Assembly (NCBI GenBank): GCA_036924285.1
Contig: JAYKYS010000004.1
Span: forward strand, 26,320,001 to 26,384,000
DNA: 64,000 nucleotides
Direction: 5' to 3'
Source: Asterella californica
Lineage: Eukaryota > Streptophyta > Marchantiopsida > Marchantiales > Aytoniaceae
The notes beneath the pieces were generated by a model. The model saw only the letters and a list, made by a program, of their open reading frames with translations. It made no database searches and had not been told where the DNA came from. The position numbers and the translations under genes are program-made. Shown here in pieces: positions 22,731 through 33,712 of the stretch (within the stretch, counting starts at the first letter, position 1; each line of letters starts with the position of its first letter).

Positions 22731-25700
22731 GTACCACTATAGAGCGGGATTGTGGTGGTGCGCAAGAGAAGGTACTCTCGCTTGATGGAGATAGTGCCTT
22801 TTGTACAGGGTTTATTGGATTTTCTGAGTGTGGGATTGCTATCTACAAGAAGATAGAAGAGCTGAGAAGAAAAGAACAAAAACATTTGCGTGATGTTGAG
22901 TTGATGTTGAAAGAGTTGGGTGAGCTAGAAGGAGATGAATGGATTTCTGATGTTTATGAAGAAGATGGATTGGAAGATCCTTTGCGAGAGATCATGTCTA
23001 TTGGGTGGGAGGATATGGATAAGGTCGTGCAGATTCATTCAAGGGAGGTTTATTCGGTGATCGAATCATTCTGTGCACCGGAGGTTCGAGTTGAGACAAG
23101 ATACAAGACAGTGGATAAGAAGATAAAGCCAGTTGCTGGTCCTTTGCCGGAAGACACTAACCAACAGATGGATCGAGCGTCAAGGGAGAAGAGTTTGAGA
23201 GATCCTGCAATGATAGGACACAAGTTCACAGAAAAGACCCTTGAAGAGCTGAAGATTGGATCTGATGAGTCTCTTCTACCAGAAGAGAGGATGTGCTTCA
23301 AAGAGATGCTTTCACGACATGAGAAAGCATTTGCTTTTGAGCCACATGAGATTGGGTGTGTAGACCCGTACGTTGTTACCCCGATGGTTATCTTCACGGT
23401 ACCGCATGTGTCATGGAACCTGAGACCAATTCCAGTACCGCGGGCTCACTTGCCCAAACTAGTGGAATTGCTGAAGGAGAAGATGCGGATGAAGATCTTG
23501 GAGCCGTCGTTTACACCGTGTTCGAGCATATGGTTTACAGTGCCTAAGAAGAATGGGTCGCTGCGGTTCATCCAAGACATGCAGCCGGTGAACGCAGTAA
23601 CAATCAGAAATGTTGGGGTGGGACCGATTGTGGATGAGTTTGCAGAAGCGTTTGCAGGAAGAGCGATTTACTCAATGAGAGATCTTTACTCAGGGTATGA
23701 TCAGTTTCAATTAGCGGAGGAGAGCAGAAGCTTCACGACAATGAGGACACCTTTGGGGTTGGTTAGGATGTGTACTTTACCACAGGGAGCTACCAACTCG
23801 GTAGCACACATGATGAACGGGATGAATCGAGTTCTAAGAGACTTCATTCCTGAAAAGACGATGTCGTTCTTGGATGACATCCCCATTAAAGGATGTGTGG
23901 AAGATGAGAAGGATGAAGCATTAGATCAGAGGGGGTGTCGGCGATACGTCACTGATCACATCGCAGACTGTGAGAAGATCTTATCTCGACTTGAGGAAGT
24001 TCATCTTACGCTATCATGTGCGAAGTCTACATTTGGGGTTAGAGAGGTTTTGATCGTTGGTCATTTGTGTGGATCGTTTGGTCGGAAGCCAGATCCGAAC
24101 AAGGTGGATGCGATTGGAAGAATGAAGGAGGTTTGCAACTCGCTAACAGAAGTGAGAAGATTTTTGGGTGCTTGTGTATTCTACCACATTTGGATTCCTC
24201 ATTATGCGCATGTGGCGGATCCGTTGTATGGATTGTTGCGTAAGGGTCATAAGTTCAGATGGGAGGAAGAGCATACTGATGCGGTAAGGAAGCTGAAGTC
24301 TTTACTATCATCTCCTCCAGTTCTGGGAAGGATTCATTACAAGGGTGCTAGGCCGGCGATTCTTACTGTGGATACAAGTCTAGTTGCAATTGGATGGGCT
24401 GTCGGACAGGATGATGAGAATGGAGACAGGTTTGCGGTTAGGTTCGGAGCGAAGGTGTTAAGTGCTCGACAACGTGCTTACCCGCAAGTGAAGAGAGAAC
24501 TGTGGGGTATTGTTTCATCTATGAAAGCTGAGAAAGAGTATTTGATTGGAGCAGTAGTGGTGGTTGAAACTAATTGCTTGCCGTTGTTAGGAATGATCAT
24601 GAATTGTTCAACCCCTGATATTGCGATGTTACGATGGATCGCATATATCAAGTCGTTGAACCCGAAGTTTAGACATATTGCAGGGAAAGATAATCTAATG
24701 ACGGATATGTTATCTCGAGCTCGATATGATGGGGAGGATGAGATGGTAGGAGACATTGACGACGTGGGTACAGAGTTCTATTCGATTGCACAGACAGGAA
24801 GGGAAGATGAGTTATTTGTTGAAGGGTTGTATGATGGTGATTTGCTTGATATCGAGAAGTACCTTAGTACGATGGTTGAGCAGACAGGTTGGACGGATGA
24901 GAGGTTTCGGAGAGTTCGAAGGAAGGCCTGTTGCAGGAAGGGTTTCTTTGGAAGCGACCGAAGCAGAAAGGTGGGGTACCGCTACGAGTGATTTGCAACA
25001 AGGAAGATCAGCAGAAGTTGCTCAAGGCGTTCCATGAGAGTCTTTGGGCTGGACATCGAGGGATTTGGGCCACTTTTACAAAGATGAAAGAGCGGTATTG
25101 GTGGAAAAACATGTACAGGGATGTTGTATCTTTTGTGGAGTCTTGTTTGACATGTCAGATGTATTCGAATATCCGACATCGTGACGGATTACATCCGACT
25201 TATCCGTTGACGATTCACTTCAAGTGGGTGGTAGACTTGGTGATTATGCCGGTTGGATTATGGCAGATGAGATATTTGGTACTTGCTAGAGAGGATCTTT
25301 CAAATCAAGTCGAGGGTAGGGCGCTTCGGACGAAGACAACTGAAGGGGTATGTAGATTTCTCTTGGAAGAGGTTGTTTGTCGGTATGGATGTGTGGGAAA
25401 GATCACTGCAGATCGGAGAGAGCTAGATGTACATGAGGCTCGTGAATTCTTTGCAAGGTGTGGGGTGAGGTTGTCACTGACAACTGCTTACAACCCCGAA
25501 GGGAATGCCAAGAGTGAACGTGGTCATCCACCCATTGTGAAGGCTTTGGTGAAGGCTTGCAACGGAAGGGTGCGCGAGTGGCCTCGACTCTTACCATTTG
25601 CGTTATGGACAAATAGAATGACGCACAGCTCGGTGACAGGTTACATGCCGGTGGAACTCATCACAGGTCAGAAGCCTATCATGCCGATTGAAGAACATGT

Positions 25701-26187
25701 TCTGACATGGAGTGTGTTACCTTGGGAGGACAATTTGACTAGAGAAGAGCTTCTTGCTATTCGAATTAGGCAGTTAGAGAGAAGACCAGAGGATATCCAA
25801 ACTGCTTTGGATAGACTGAGAGAAGCACGGTTGAAGAACAAGGTCAGATTTGATCAGCGACATCGTTTGAGACCTAGGGAAATTAAGGAAGGTGATTGGG
25901 TGTTACTCTATGACAACAGTCTAGACAACCAGCATAGTGCACTCCGGAAGTTTTCCAGAAGATGGTTTGGTCCGTATGTGGTGAAGAAGGTTCATGACAA
26001 CGCAACTTACGCCCTGCAAGAGTTGGATGGAACGAGCTTGAAGGTACCAGTGGCATGTAAACGTGTCAAGATTTTCAAAAAGAGAGATGAGGAGGTCGAT
26101 CTAGCAGATATCTTGACGGAGTTTCAGTTTGAGGATGAGGATTATGCAGAAGATCTTGAAGGTGAGGTTGGTTACGATGGGAAGTAG
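22709..26187 (+). pseudogene. Element A pol: RT, RNase H, integrase (broken)
   Basis: Opens in the -1 frame relative to gag-pro. Linker region, then reverse transcriptase with PKKNGSLRFIQDMQPVN, DLYSGYDQFQ (glycine intact, codon GGG), LPQGATNSVAHMMNGM and active site SFLDDIPIKG. RNase H follows (LTVDTSLVAIGW, KRELWG, but ETNCLPLLG where B and C have ETDC, so a catalytic Asp is lost). A small deletion near 24930 shifts frame; the integrase continues to 26187 with HESLWAGH..CLTCQMY, WVVDLV, TADRRELD (the usual Gly after Asp-Arg is Arg) and NPEGNAKSERGH. No chromodomain is seen. Confidence 0.9.
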
Positions 26188-26250
26188 GACGATAAGCCGG
26201 TCCACTCCTTGGTTGGTATCTCTGGTGCATACCGGAGGATGCACAGGTTC

Positions 26251-26262
26251 AGAGGGGGTGGA
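26251..26262 (+). other. Element A polypurine tract
   Basis: AGAGGGGGTGGA directly precedes the 3' LTR (TGTCGTGTCG at 26263). It is identical to the tracts of elements B and C. Confidence 0.85.
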
Positions 26263-28280
26263 TGTCGTGTCGTGGACCGGCACCTACATGAAATTCAAAC
26301 TTCGATGCTTGTCGCTCCAAAGACACACATGAGAAGACAAGCTAGGCCCCAGCTTACGGATTTTGGCACAATCTCAGATCTCCATTTTCATCGCATAGAT
26401 GGATAGAGCTTGTTGTCAGCTTTCCATAGGCATCTTGTCTACTTCGTTTGGGCGCCTAGTGGAGAAGTTACAAGACTCGAAAGATGGAGAAAATAAGCTA
26501 GGCCCCAACTTACGGGTTTTTGGCACCACTTCGGATCTTCGTTTTTATCGCACCAGTGGATAGAGCTCCTTGTCAGCATTTCATAGGCACTTTGTCTACT
26601 TCGTTTGGACGCATAGTGAAGAAGTTACAAGACTCGAAAGATGGAGAAAACAAGCTAGGCCCCAGCTTACGAGCTTTTGGCGCAACTTCGGATCTTTACT
26701 TTTATCGCATAGATGGATAGAGCTCGTTGTCAGCTTTCCATGGGCATCTTGTTTATTTCGTTTGGACATCCAGTGAAGAAGTTATGCGATTCGAAAAAAG
26801 ACAAAATCAAGCTAGGCCCTTAGTTACTTGCTGACTGGGTATTTAGGGTTTCAGGCGTTATATCAAAGACGCAAGGGGCCTGTTTCTTATTTTTGAGGGT
26901 TGAACTTCGTACGTACAGACTGTTGCAAGGGGGCTGCTTAAGGGGTTTGCTTGTTCCTACGACCTGTCGGTGGATGTTTGAGAATTGGGAAGTCCAATAC
27001 ACGCGCGCAAGGTGTCATCGGGTTCCGATCTGTGCAGGCTACGCAGAGGTTAAGACGGTTCTTGAAGAGACGGATTGGGGGTTGTGTTCTAGAAAAAATT
27101 GAGACGCAGGAAGCAGATTTGGGGTTTTCAGTTACCTGTGAAGGAGAGTTGGACCGTTCGGATCGTTCCGGAGTCCAAACTTGCTGTCCTTGGATCCATC
27201 GGGATCAGAACAACGAGTTCTTCAGGAAATTGAAGACGATACCAGTTTTCATCGGGCGGTTTGGGAGTTGTGAGTGAAATTGGTTCGCAGGGAAGCGCTT
27301 GCGTCAGATTTTTCATCGCCTGCGACCTGAGATTGGATTGTTCTTCGCGATCGGTGAGCCAAGCTCCTCGTTCTTGGTGCCTACGCGATCAGGGAGTCCT
27401 CATGTACGCATAGGAGAAGACTGTAAGTGAATTGGATTGTTGGTTTGGGTGTGGTGAGCGAATTTGAGCCGCAGGGAACCAATTTACGTTAGTTTTTTGC
27501 AACCTGCGACCAAATTTCTCGAGTGGTTTTGCGAGGGGAACTCCAAACGGCTTGTTTGGAGTCTTGTTGGGTTCAGGGTAGCCAGATCTACCTACCAGAG
27601 AAGACGGATATCAGTTTAGACGATCCGTTTGTGCGATGTGAGCGGTTTTAAGCCGCAGGGAGGAGCTTCTAGAAGTTCGGTCACCTGTGACCGAAAATCG
27701 GCGATATCTCGACTATCGGGAGTCGGATCTGAAGGTTTCTTGAGCCAAAGGAGTCAGGGAAGGAGACCCTATCGACATTTGAAGATCGTTTGGAGAAAGG
27801 AGAAAGTTCTCAGATAGGTCTTTTTCGGTTCCTTTGCTACGGATTTCGTCTTTTTGAGTTCGTTAAGGACTTAATTGGTTGTGTACGGCTTGTGGTAGTT
27901 AGCTTTAGCCAAGAGCTAGTGAGTGGATGTGGTTTGGACTTGGGTTTTGGATCGCGTGATATTGTTGTGGCTCTGTTTGTTAGCAAAGAGAAGTTTCTCT
28001 TGCTTTGAGCTACGCTTCGGCGATTTCGGGCTAGGGTTGCGATTCAGGGGTTTGTTTTAGGGCTTCTGAAGTAGGTTACGGACCGCTCTGGTTTGTTTCT
28101 CAGTTTTGTGCTGTTAGGAGAAAGAGACGGTAGTGTACATACATTTGGAGTGGTATATATCGCAGCATTCTTTTTCGTGGTTGTTCTTCTCTGTCTTGTC
28201 TCTGTTTCAGGACACAACATCTCCACAGCTAGGAACCTCGCGTTTTCTTGGACATCCTTCACGCAATATCAGACATGATA
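26263..28280 (+). repeat. Element A, 3' LTR
   Basis: Intact 2018-base LTR, TGTCGTGTCG..AGACATGATA, with three exact-length 157-bp internal repeats. It matches the split left LTR closely and is followed by the ACGC duplication at 28281-28284. Confidence 0.92.
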
Positions 28281-28594
28281 ACGCGTGTGATCTTAAAATC
28301 AAGGGAGTAATCACAACCTAAAGACAACAAAAGGCAACAAAACAGTGAGGAGATCACAGTCGAGTCATGTGGTCTATCGAGTCTTACGTTGTAGAGTAAC
28401 GCTAACATAGTATCAGACGTTTCACCAGGCCATAGCTTGATTGATTCCAGAGTCTAGGGAGATAAGACACTTCACTAAAGATCTTCTTAACTCAAAAGAA
28501 ACTGCGTTTACTTTTGCTTAAATATCGACACGACTACAGCTTGATGACATAGAAACTGGTCATGCGGCTTACCCCTCGTCCACAAGCGCCTACC

Positions 28595-28803
28595 TCGAAA
28601 GAACCTTATTACTCCAACACGGCAACGAAGTCCTAAAATTCAAACCTACCATTCTCCTATTCTGCTCATTATAGTTCCTATCTTGTCATTCTTCACAGCC
28701 CTCTAATCGAAAGAAACATACTACACCAAATCGACAAAGAAGTCTTCAAATGCAAACCTACCATTCTCTTATTCTGCTAGTTGTAGTTCCTAGCCTTCAT
28801 TCC
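28595..28803. repeat. Diverged ~110-bp tandem duplication
   Basis: Two copies (about 28595-28691 and 28707-28803) share TCGAAAGAA, then CAAACCTACCATTCTC, TATTCTGCT and TAGTTCCTA. Offset is 112 bases. The surrounding 28285-29015 has no recognised gene. Confidence 0.65.
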
Positions 28804-29017
28804 CCGAGAGGTGAGCGCAATTTGGATTGGGGTGGTTGGGACGAAAGCAACTATTCGATTGGACGCCACTGGCTAGTTATGTAACTTACGAACATAATGA
28901 ATTGCTCATGAACTATGATGTAGTTTCCATGATGAAGTAGGTCTATGATGTAAAAATTATCATACTGGAAAGTTACAAAGTCTTATCTATAATATACTCG
29001 GAGTAATTGATGAGTTA

Positions 29018-29349
29018 ATGTTTCATGTTGCATGCATATCACTTCAGTCAAACGAGGTAAATATATAAAAGTTTAATTTATGATGTAAGTATTTACTATT
29101 ACAAATAATTAATCAGAAATAATTAATATTAAATTATTAAAAAATATTATATTTTTCTTGAAAGTATTAGATCATAAATTATCACTATAAATTATATATT
29201 ATTAAATACAATCAAGAAAATTATAATAATTTAATCTTTCTAATAGCAAATATTTGTATCATAAATTAAATCTTTATATCATAAATTAAACCTTTATATA
29301 TTTACCTCTTCGGACTGAAGAGATATGCATGCAACATGAAACATTAATA
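29018..29349. mobile_element. AT-rich MITE-like element with ~70-bp inverted repeats
   Basis: The left end TTAATGTTTCATGTTGCATG is mirrored at the right end by CATGCAACATGAAACATTAA. Complementarity continues inward through a TCAGTC..GAGGTAAATATATAAA block for about 70 bases with few mismatches. The interior is very AT-rich and non-coding. Ends are TTAA/TAA, so a TA- or TTA-type target duplication (Tourist-like) is possible but cannot be separated from the repeat itself. Confidence 0.75.
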
Positions 29350-29588
29350 ATTTCTGACTTAATCTTTATTTTTATTATTATTTTTCTATTTTCTATGGAA
29401 TTATCATGAAATTACCACAGGTTAAATAACATTGCCCTGGTCCCCAAGTTTGTTCAATCTGTTTGGGACTCATAACAACTATTTACAGGCTCAGAACTTC
29501 AAAGCTCTTTCAACATGTAAGTCCAAAACTACGGGTAAGCCTACACTATCTATCAGTAACGTAAGCTTTAAAATCTGGGTTAGATTCG

Positions 29589-30844
29589 TTACTCGACAGT
29601 GGCTTTCTGATTCTTAGGTTCCTCCAGGTCGTCCTCTTCGCCAACCTCTTCCTCCAGAAGCTCAAAAGCGTCCACCTCCGCAAAGTAGGCACATTTTTCC
29701 TCGCGGTAGATTTCTGGAAGTAGCATGCTGTTGCTCTGAGATGAGCTACTTGATTCTTCTTTTGACAAGAACCGACCTTCCTCTGAGGCGTGAAGACGCC
29801 TTTTAGACTTCTGACAGAGTAGTGCTGAGACCCTGCTCCTTTGCCTCTCATGCGCGCGGGGTCAGTAAAAGTGCCTCTGAGTTGAGGGCACGTTTTAGGT
29901 CGGCTGGATTTCCTCCCAAGCTGGTCACTTGTTCGCCGCTCATAAACTCGAAGATTTCCTTCTGTAGCAGCATCTCCATCTCTTTGTGATGTACCTTCTC
30001 CAAGAGCAGGCACCAGATGCTCAAGAGTACGCAGAGCACCACAGGCGAGCGAAGAAGAAGCTTGTCTCGCAGGTGTCACTTCAAATTCAACTGAAAAGTC
30101 GTCGTCTTCGGATGAGGGTGTAACTTCAGAAGACGCGAGAGGCTTTTGATAAGATTCTGGAGCTAAAGTCTGCACGACATCCTCCTCATGACGAACGGCC
30201 AAATCGGATGCATCATCCGCGCCAAGTGAAGGACTAACTCCAGGCAATGCTGGAAAGAAATCGGAGCTAGGAGATAAAATCTGAACGTGACCATCTTCGT
30301 TAAGCACGGCAATCTCATCTTCATCAGTCCTCAGAATGCCAGAGGAGCTAAAAGAAGCTTGAGAACTTTGTGACCTCGACAAATGGCTCTCACCGCAAGG
30401 GAGCACCCTATCTCTCTGCAGGCAAAGAGATCCTCCAACGTCACCCTCTTTCCTCTTGTCCCGGTCAAAGCCTAAGTGACTCTCCTGAGAGGGGACAGGC
30501 AAATTTCTAATATCGCGAGGATTCCAGTTCAATGCTTTCGCGAGACGTTGTTCTGTACGAGATTTTCTCCCGCGTGTCATGAACGAGGCACCAGGAGCAG
30601 AAACCTGAATCCCGGAGAGAGGCTGTCGGAACCGAGAGGAATTTCCCGTATGAACATCACAACGAGACCCACTTTTTCTCGACTGCCTCGTGCTGGCAGA
30701 ATCAAGATCCCCATAACCGCTCTTAGGAGCTTCGATGACGTTTTCGGAGGAACGAGTTTCTTAGACCTCGTGATTTTCCTTCGTAGAATCGGCTGCAGAC
30801 CGCAAGGTCTTTGTCGATGCCAGAGACTGTTTCGACAATGGCAT
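29589..30844 (-). CDS. Sororin-like cohesion protein
   Basis: Model: exon 1 30844-30767, exon 2 30604-29777, exon 3 29735-29589 (stop TAA), about 350 residues. Exon 1 includes a KEN box (STKENHE), the type of degron used for cell-cycle destruction of sororin. The 162-base first intron (GT..AG, in frame) removes an in-frame TAA. Exon 2 is Ser/Glu-rich and disordered-looking, ending FTPQRK. Exon 3 carries the diagnostic C-terminal block YFAEVDAFELLEEE followed by an acidic tail. Sororin protects cohesin from removal by Wapl through Pds5, in the nucleus. The join into exon 3 uses a GT..AG interval of only 41 bases, very short for a plant intron; a frameshift is the alternative. Divergently oriented to the genes at 31502 and 33713. 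Confidence 0.6.
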
Positions 30845-31501
30845 GATCAAGTCTAAACAAACATAAAAGCGAGCAAGCTCTAAGACTGATCAGGAAAATT
30901 TGTACAAGACAGTACAACAACTACTGGCATGGAAAGCAACTCTTCTCCACAAAGACAACGTCTACCAATCTTCCGAGCTCTAACGGCTTCAAATTCTCTG
31001 CTCCCACAAGTAGCTGTTCGATCCCACCCTCCTGGATCGGCTGATCGTGTAATGGACGCAGGACTTCATGCAGTTTCCAGAATCTCAACATTGCAAAGGG
31101 GACGGAGAAAGGATGGAAGTTCGGGGGAAGGAGGAATGAGGGGAAGGCGCGTGAACGGACTTGACGCGGTGTTTGTCAGCTGAAGAGGCGGAAGTAGAAG
31201 GAGCAGGGCTCCCATGTACACGTCGCCACGTAATCTGTTTATCTACCAGGAACCAAACAAGAACCGGTTGCCGTTCCTCCAGCTATGTTGGAACACGAAC
31301 GACCAGACAGGCAGGCGCGCATAGACGCGATCAGACCCAAGCCCTGAACTTTGATTTGAACTTAAAGAGCCTCGAGGAAATCGAGTATTGAAGGATAGAT
31401 TGTCGGACGCGTGTTTTCGGAAGAATTGCTTGGGGGCGTGAGGATTGAGTAGAGCAGGGAACTGTAGATTCTTGATCGAGGTGTGACGAGCATAGGTGCG
31501 G

Positions 31502-32016
31502 ATGATGGCCGCCAGAGCGTGTTCTCCGACGGTGGTATTCTCTCCTTCCTTGTCCTTGGAGCTCGCGTGGACGTTCCAACGCTGTCGCAGAGCAGCGACG
31601 CAGCATCGGATCCTCGGGATGGTCAGCAGGTCGGATCAGTCGTCAATCGTCGTCCGTATGTAGAATTCCCCCTGCTCGACACTTCTCAAACGATCCATCT
31701 CTCTGAACGGTTAGGGAATTTTCCAGAGTAGTGACGAGTTTCGCTCGAAGTCCCGTGTCGACAGATAGCGAAGAAGTGTTTTTCGACGAAGGTACGCACT
31801 ATGGAGATTTGGTGGCAAACCTCATCTTCGGTCTTACTCTGGTATGGCTCCCACTGACACTAGCGTCTGCCCATTGTTGATCTCCGCTGCGTGCCTAAAT
31901 TCAGAGAAATTGCAGCATATGTTAACGAGAGAGCTGGCCAAATGCTTGCTGACCCTTCGGTTCTGACCTCAGCTGCAGGAGCAACTTCTGTCCCCAAGAA
32001 GGGGTTTTCATCCTAA
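31502..32016 (+). pseudogene. Truncated plastid-type PH-domain (bPH2-like) gene
   Basis: ATG at 31502 opens a Ser/Arg/Ala-rich leader (MMAARACSPTVVFSPSLSLE) resembling a chloroplast transit peptide. A GTATGT donor near 31657 and an acceptor near 31730 would join it to VTSFARSPVSTDSEEVFFDE. A membrane segment follows (GDLVANLIFGLTLVWLPLTL). At about 31870 the sequence jumps, out of frame, to VDLRCVPKFREIAAYVNERA and a normal-looking C-terminus with TAA at 32014-32016. In the plant family I recall, these two blocks are separated by about 70 residues of PH-like domain, which are missing here. I infer an internal deletion making this a pseudogene; a skipped or unusual intron is less likely. Family assignment is moderate. 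Confidence 0.45.
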
Positions 32017-32438
32017 AGCATGTGCTTATCTGTTTGTGTAGGTATAACATTATTCTGAGCTGAACACTTCTTGCCATTTGTGTTCACGAAGAGAGCTCAG
32101 GTTTCAAGAAGGTAGTGTTGGTGTTTACCTGATTGTGCCCGTGAGTTAGGTGCAATTTTGGAGCGAGGAGAGTGCGGGAAACTGAAATTGCAGGGGTGAG
32201 CACCAGGTTTGGTCGTTTTGGTTTTTTGATAGTAAGTCCGGTAGTCAGCACGTTTGGGTTCTTCTCCACGGGATGTTTGTAAACTGAAGATTCTTATGTA
32301 CAATTCAAGATTCTTTTGACTCTTCACCAATTTCGACGTTTTCTGATTGCTCTTGACTTGGTTATATGACTCAGCCGGTGTCTCATCCTTACCTCTCTTG
32401 GACGGATGGGACTCGACTAGTGAATGCGTGAGGTATGT

Positions 32439-33553
32439 TCTAATAAGTGTAGGATATATGTATCGAATGATGAGCATTGTTCTCCATTTGTTGTAAAAGT
32501 TCAAGGTCAAAATGACAACGTAACTGGGAGTCGGGAGTTGAATTGATGTACATTTCAATTGTATCGAAAGAACTAACTGCGAGACAGTTGTTCTTCCAAC
32601 AAACTGTCTCGCAGTTAGTTGGAAGAACAAGAGCTTTTTCAACAAGAGAAACTACAAAAAGATCTAAGGTGTCTCATCTCGAATGAGAAACCAAGAAAAA
32701 CCAAACGCATCGTGGAATTTCAGTTTTGATCTCAACGCTAGTGTGAATGAACCATTTTGCCGATGAAAATGTGTACCCCATAAAATTTAGATAGCCCTGC
32801 CCATTAGGACGTCTGAAAGTTGTCTACGTATTCTGGACTCTCAGAGACATCTTGACAACATCGACGAGGTCACATTTGTCGAGTTGAGTTTATCCTCGTG
32901 TTTCACTGTGATCATCGTAAGAGAGTCATGAGAACCCATGCGTTCAAGTTATCATGCGTTCAAGGTATGTGTTCAAGGTATGTATAGGTGCATTACACAA
33001 AGAAAGTTGTTTGCTTCATGTACGTAAGAACAGCTCATTGTGATAATCAGACTTTCAATGATGGAGGAAGAAGTTATGATAGATCGGATACATTGTCATC
33101 AGATTGCATTATTTGCTCCCTTAGTCTCAATAATCATTTCGAAAGTCAAAGAGACTGAAATGGTTGGTGGCACGATCTGAGCTGTAAGAGAACAATTATG
33201 GTATCATCCGTTCTACTTGCGACTATCTCAATAGGGCTTGGCCAGTTTTATCTTTCTTGGAGCCATCTCAACGGCCAATTATGGTATCATCCTCTCTTTC
33301 GCGGCCATCTCAACTGACATTTCCCGATGCATCTAGTTTCCCATTCGAGATGGGCCACTTTGGGTCCTATGTCGTTTTCTCTTGTTGAGAAAGTTCATGT
33401 TCGTTCAGCAAGCTGTCTCGCAGTTGGTTCCTTCGGTGCACTGGAATGTACATCGATCTAACTCCTAGTTACGGATGCCATTTTGACCTTGAGCCTTTGT
33501 AGCAAATCGAGAACAAAACCGACAGGTCGATAAACGTATCATACACTTATTTG
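32439..33553. mobile_element. Non-autonomous DNA element with ~250-bp terminal inverted repeats
   Basis: The left arm (about 32439-32715) and right arm (about 33320-33553) are diverged inverted copies. Shared landmarks: AATAAGTGTA at the outer ends, CATTTTGACCTTGA, AATGTACAT, CTGTCTCGCAGTT, TTCTC AACAAGAGAAA, CCATCTCGAATG. The 600-base middle has no coding capacity. Long inverted repeats and total size of about 1.1 kb suggest a MULE-like or foldback element. The flanks contain similar words (ATGCGTGAGG left, ATGCGTAGAGG right) that may be an imperfect target duplication. It lies between the PH-domain pseudogene and the dynein gene. Confidence 0.7.
32571..32620. repeat. Perfect 19-bp hairpin inside the long-TIR element
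   Basis: AACTAACTGCGAGACAGTT (32571-32589) and its exact complement (32602-32620) flank a 12-base loop. The loop itself begins GTTCTTCCAAC, whose complement GTTGGAAGAAC follows the right arm, so two alternative stems overlap. Confidence 0.85.
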
Positions 33554-33712
33554 ACATGCGTAGAGGCTCTGTGGTATGAGTCAGTTGACGGGGTAGTGCG
33601 AGAATTGACATCCGTTAGTCGTGTAATGGAACAGCCGGATACGTTGCTTGCGGATAATTTCTCTTCCCTGCTTTGGAGGGTTTTATTTCCAAGATCTATT
33701 GAAAGTGAACAC

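Noticed and set aside
26101..26187. Chromodomain at the integrase C-terminus of element A
   Set aside because: The tail is a short acidic stretch without the aromatic cage pattern; the same is true for B and C.
32097..32645. 182-codon minus frame
   Set aside because: It overlaps the inverted-repeat element and intergenic DNA; composition and lack of homology suggest chance.
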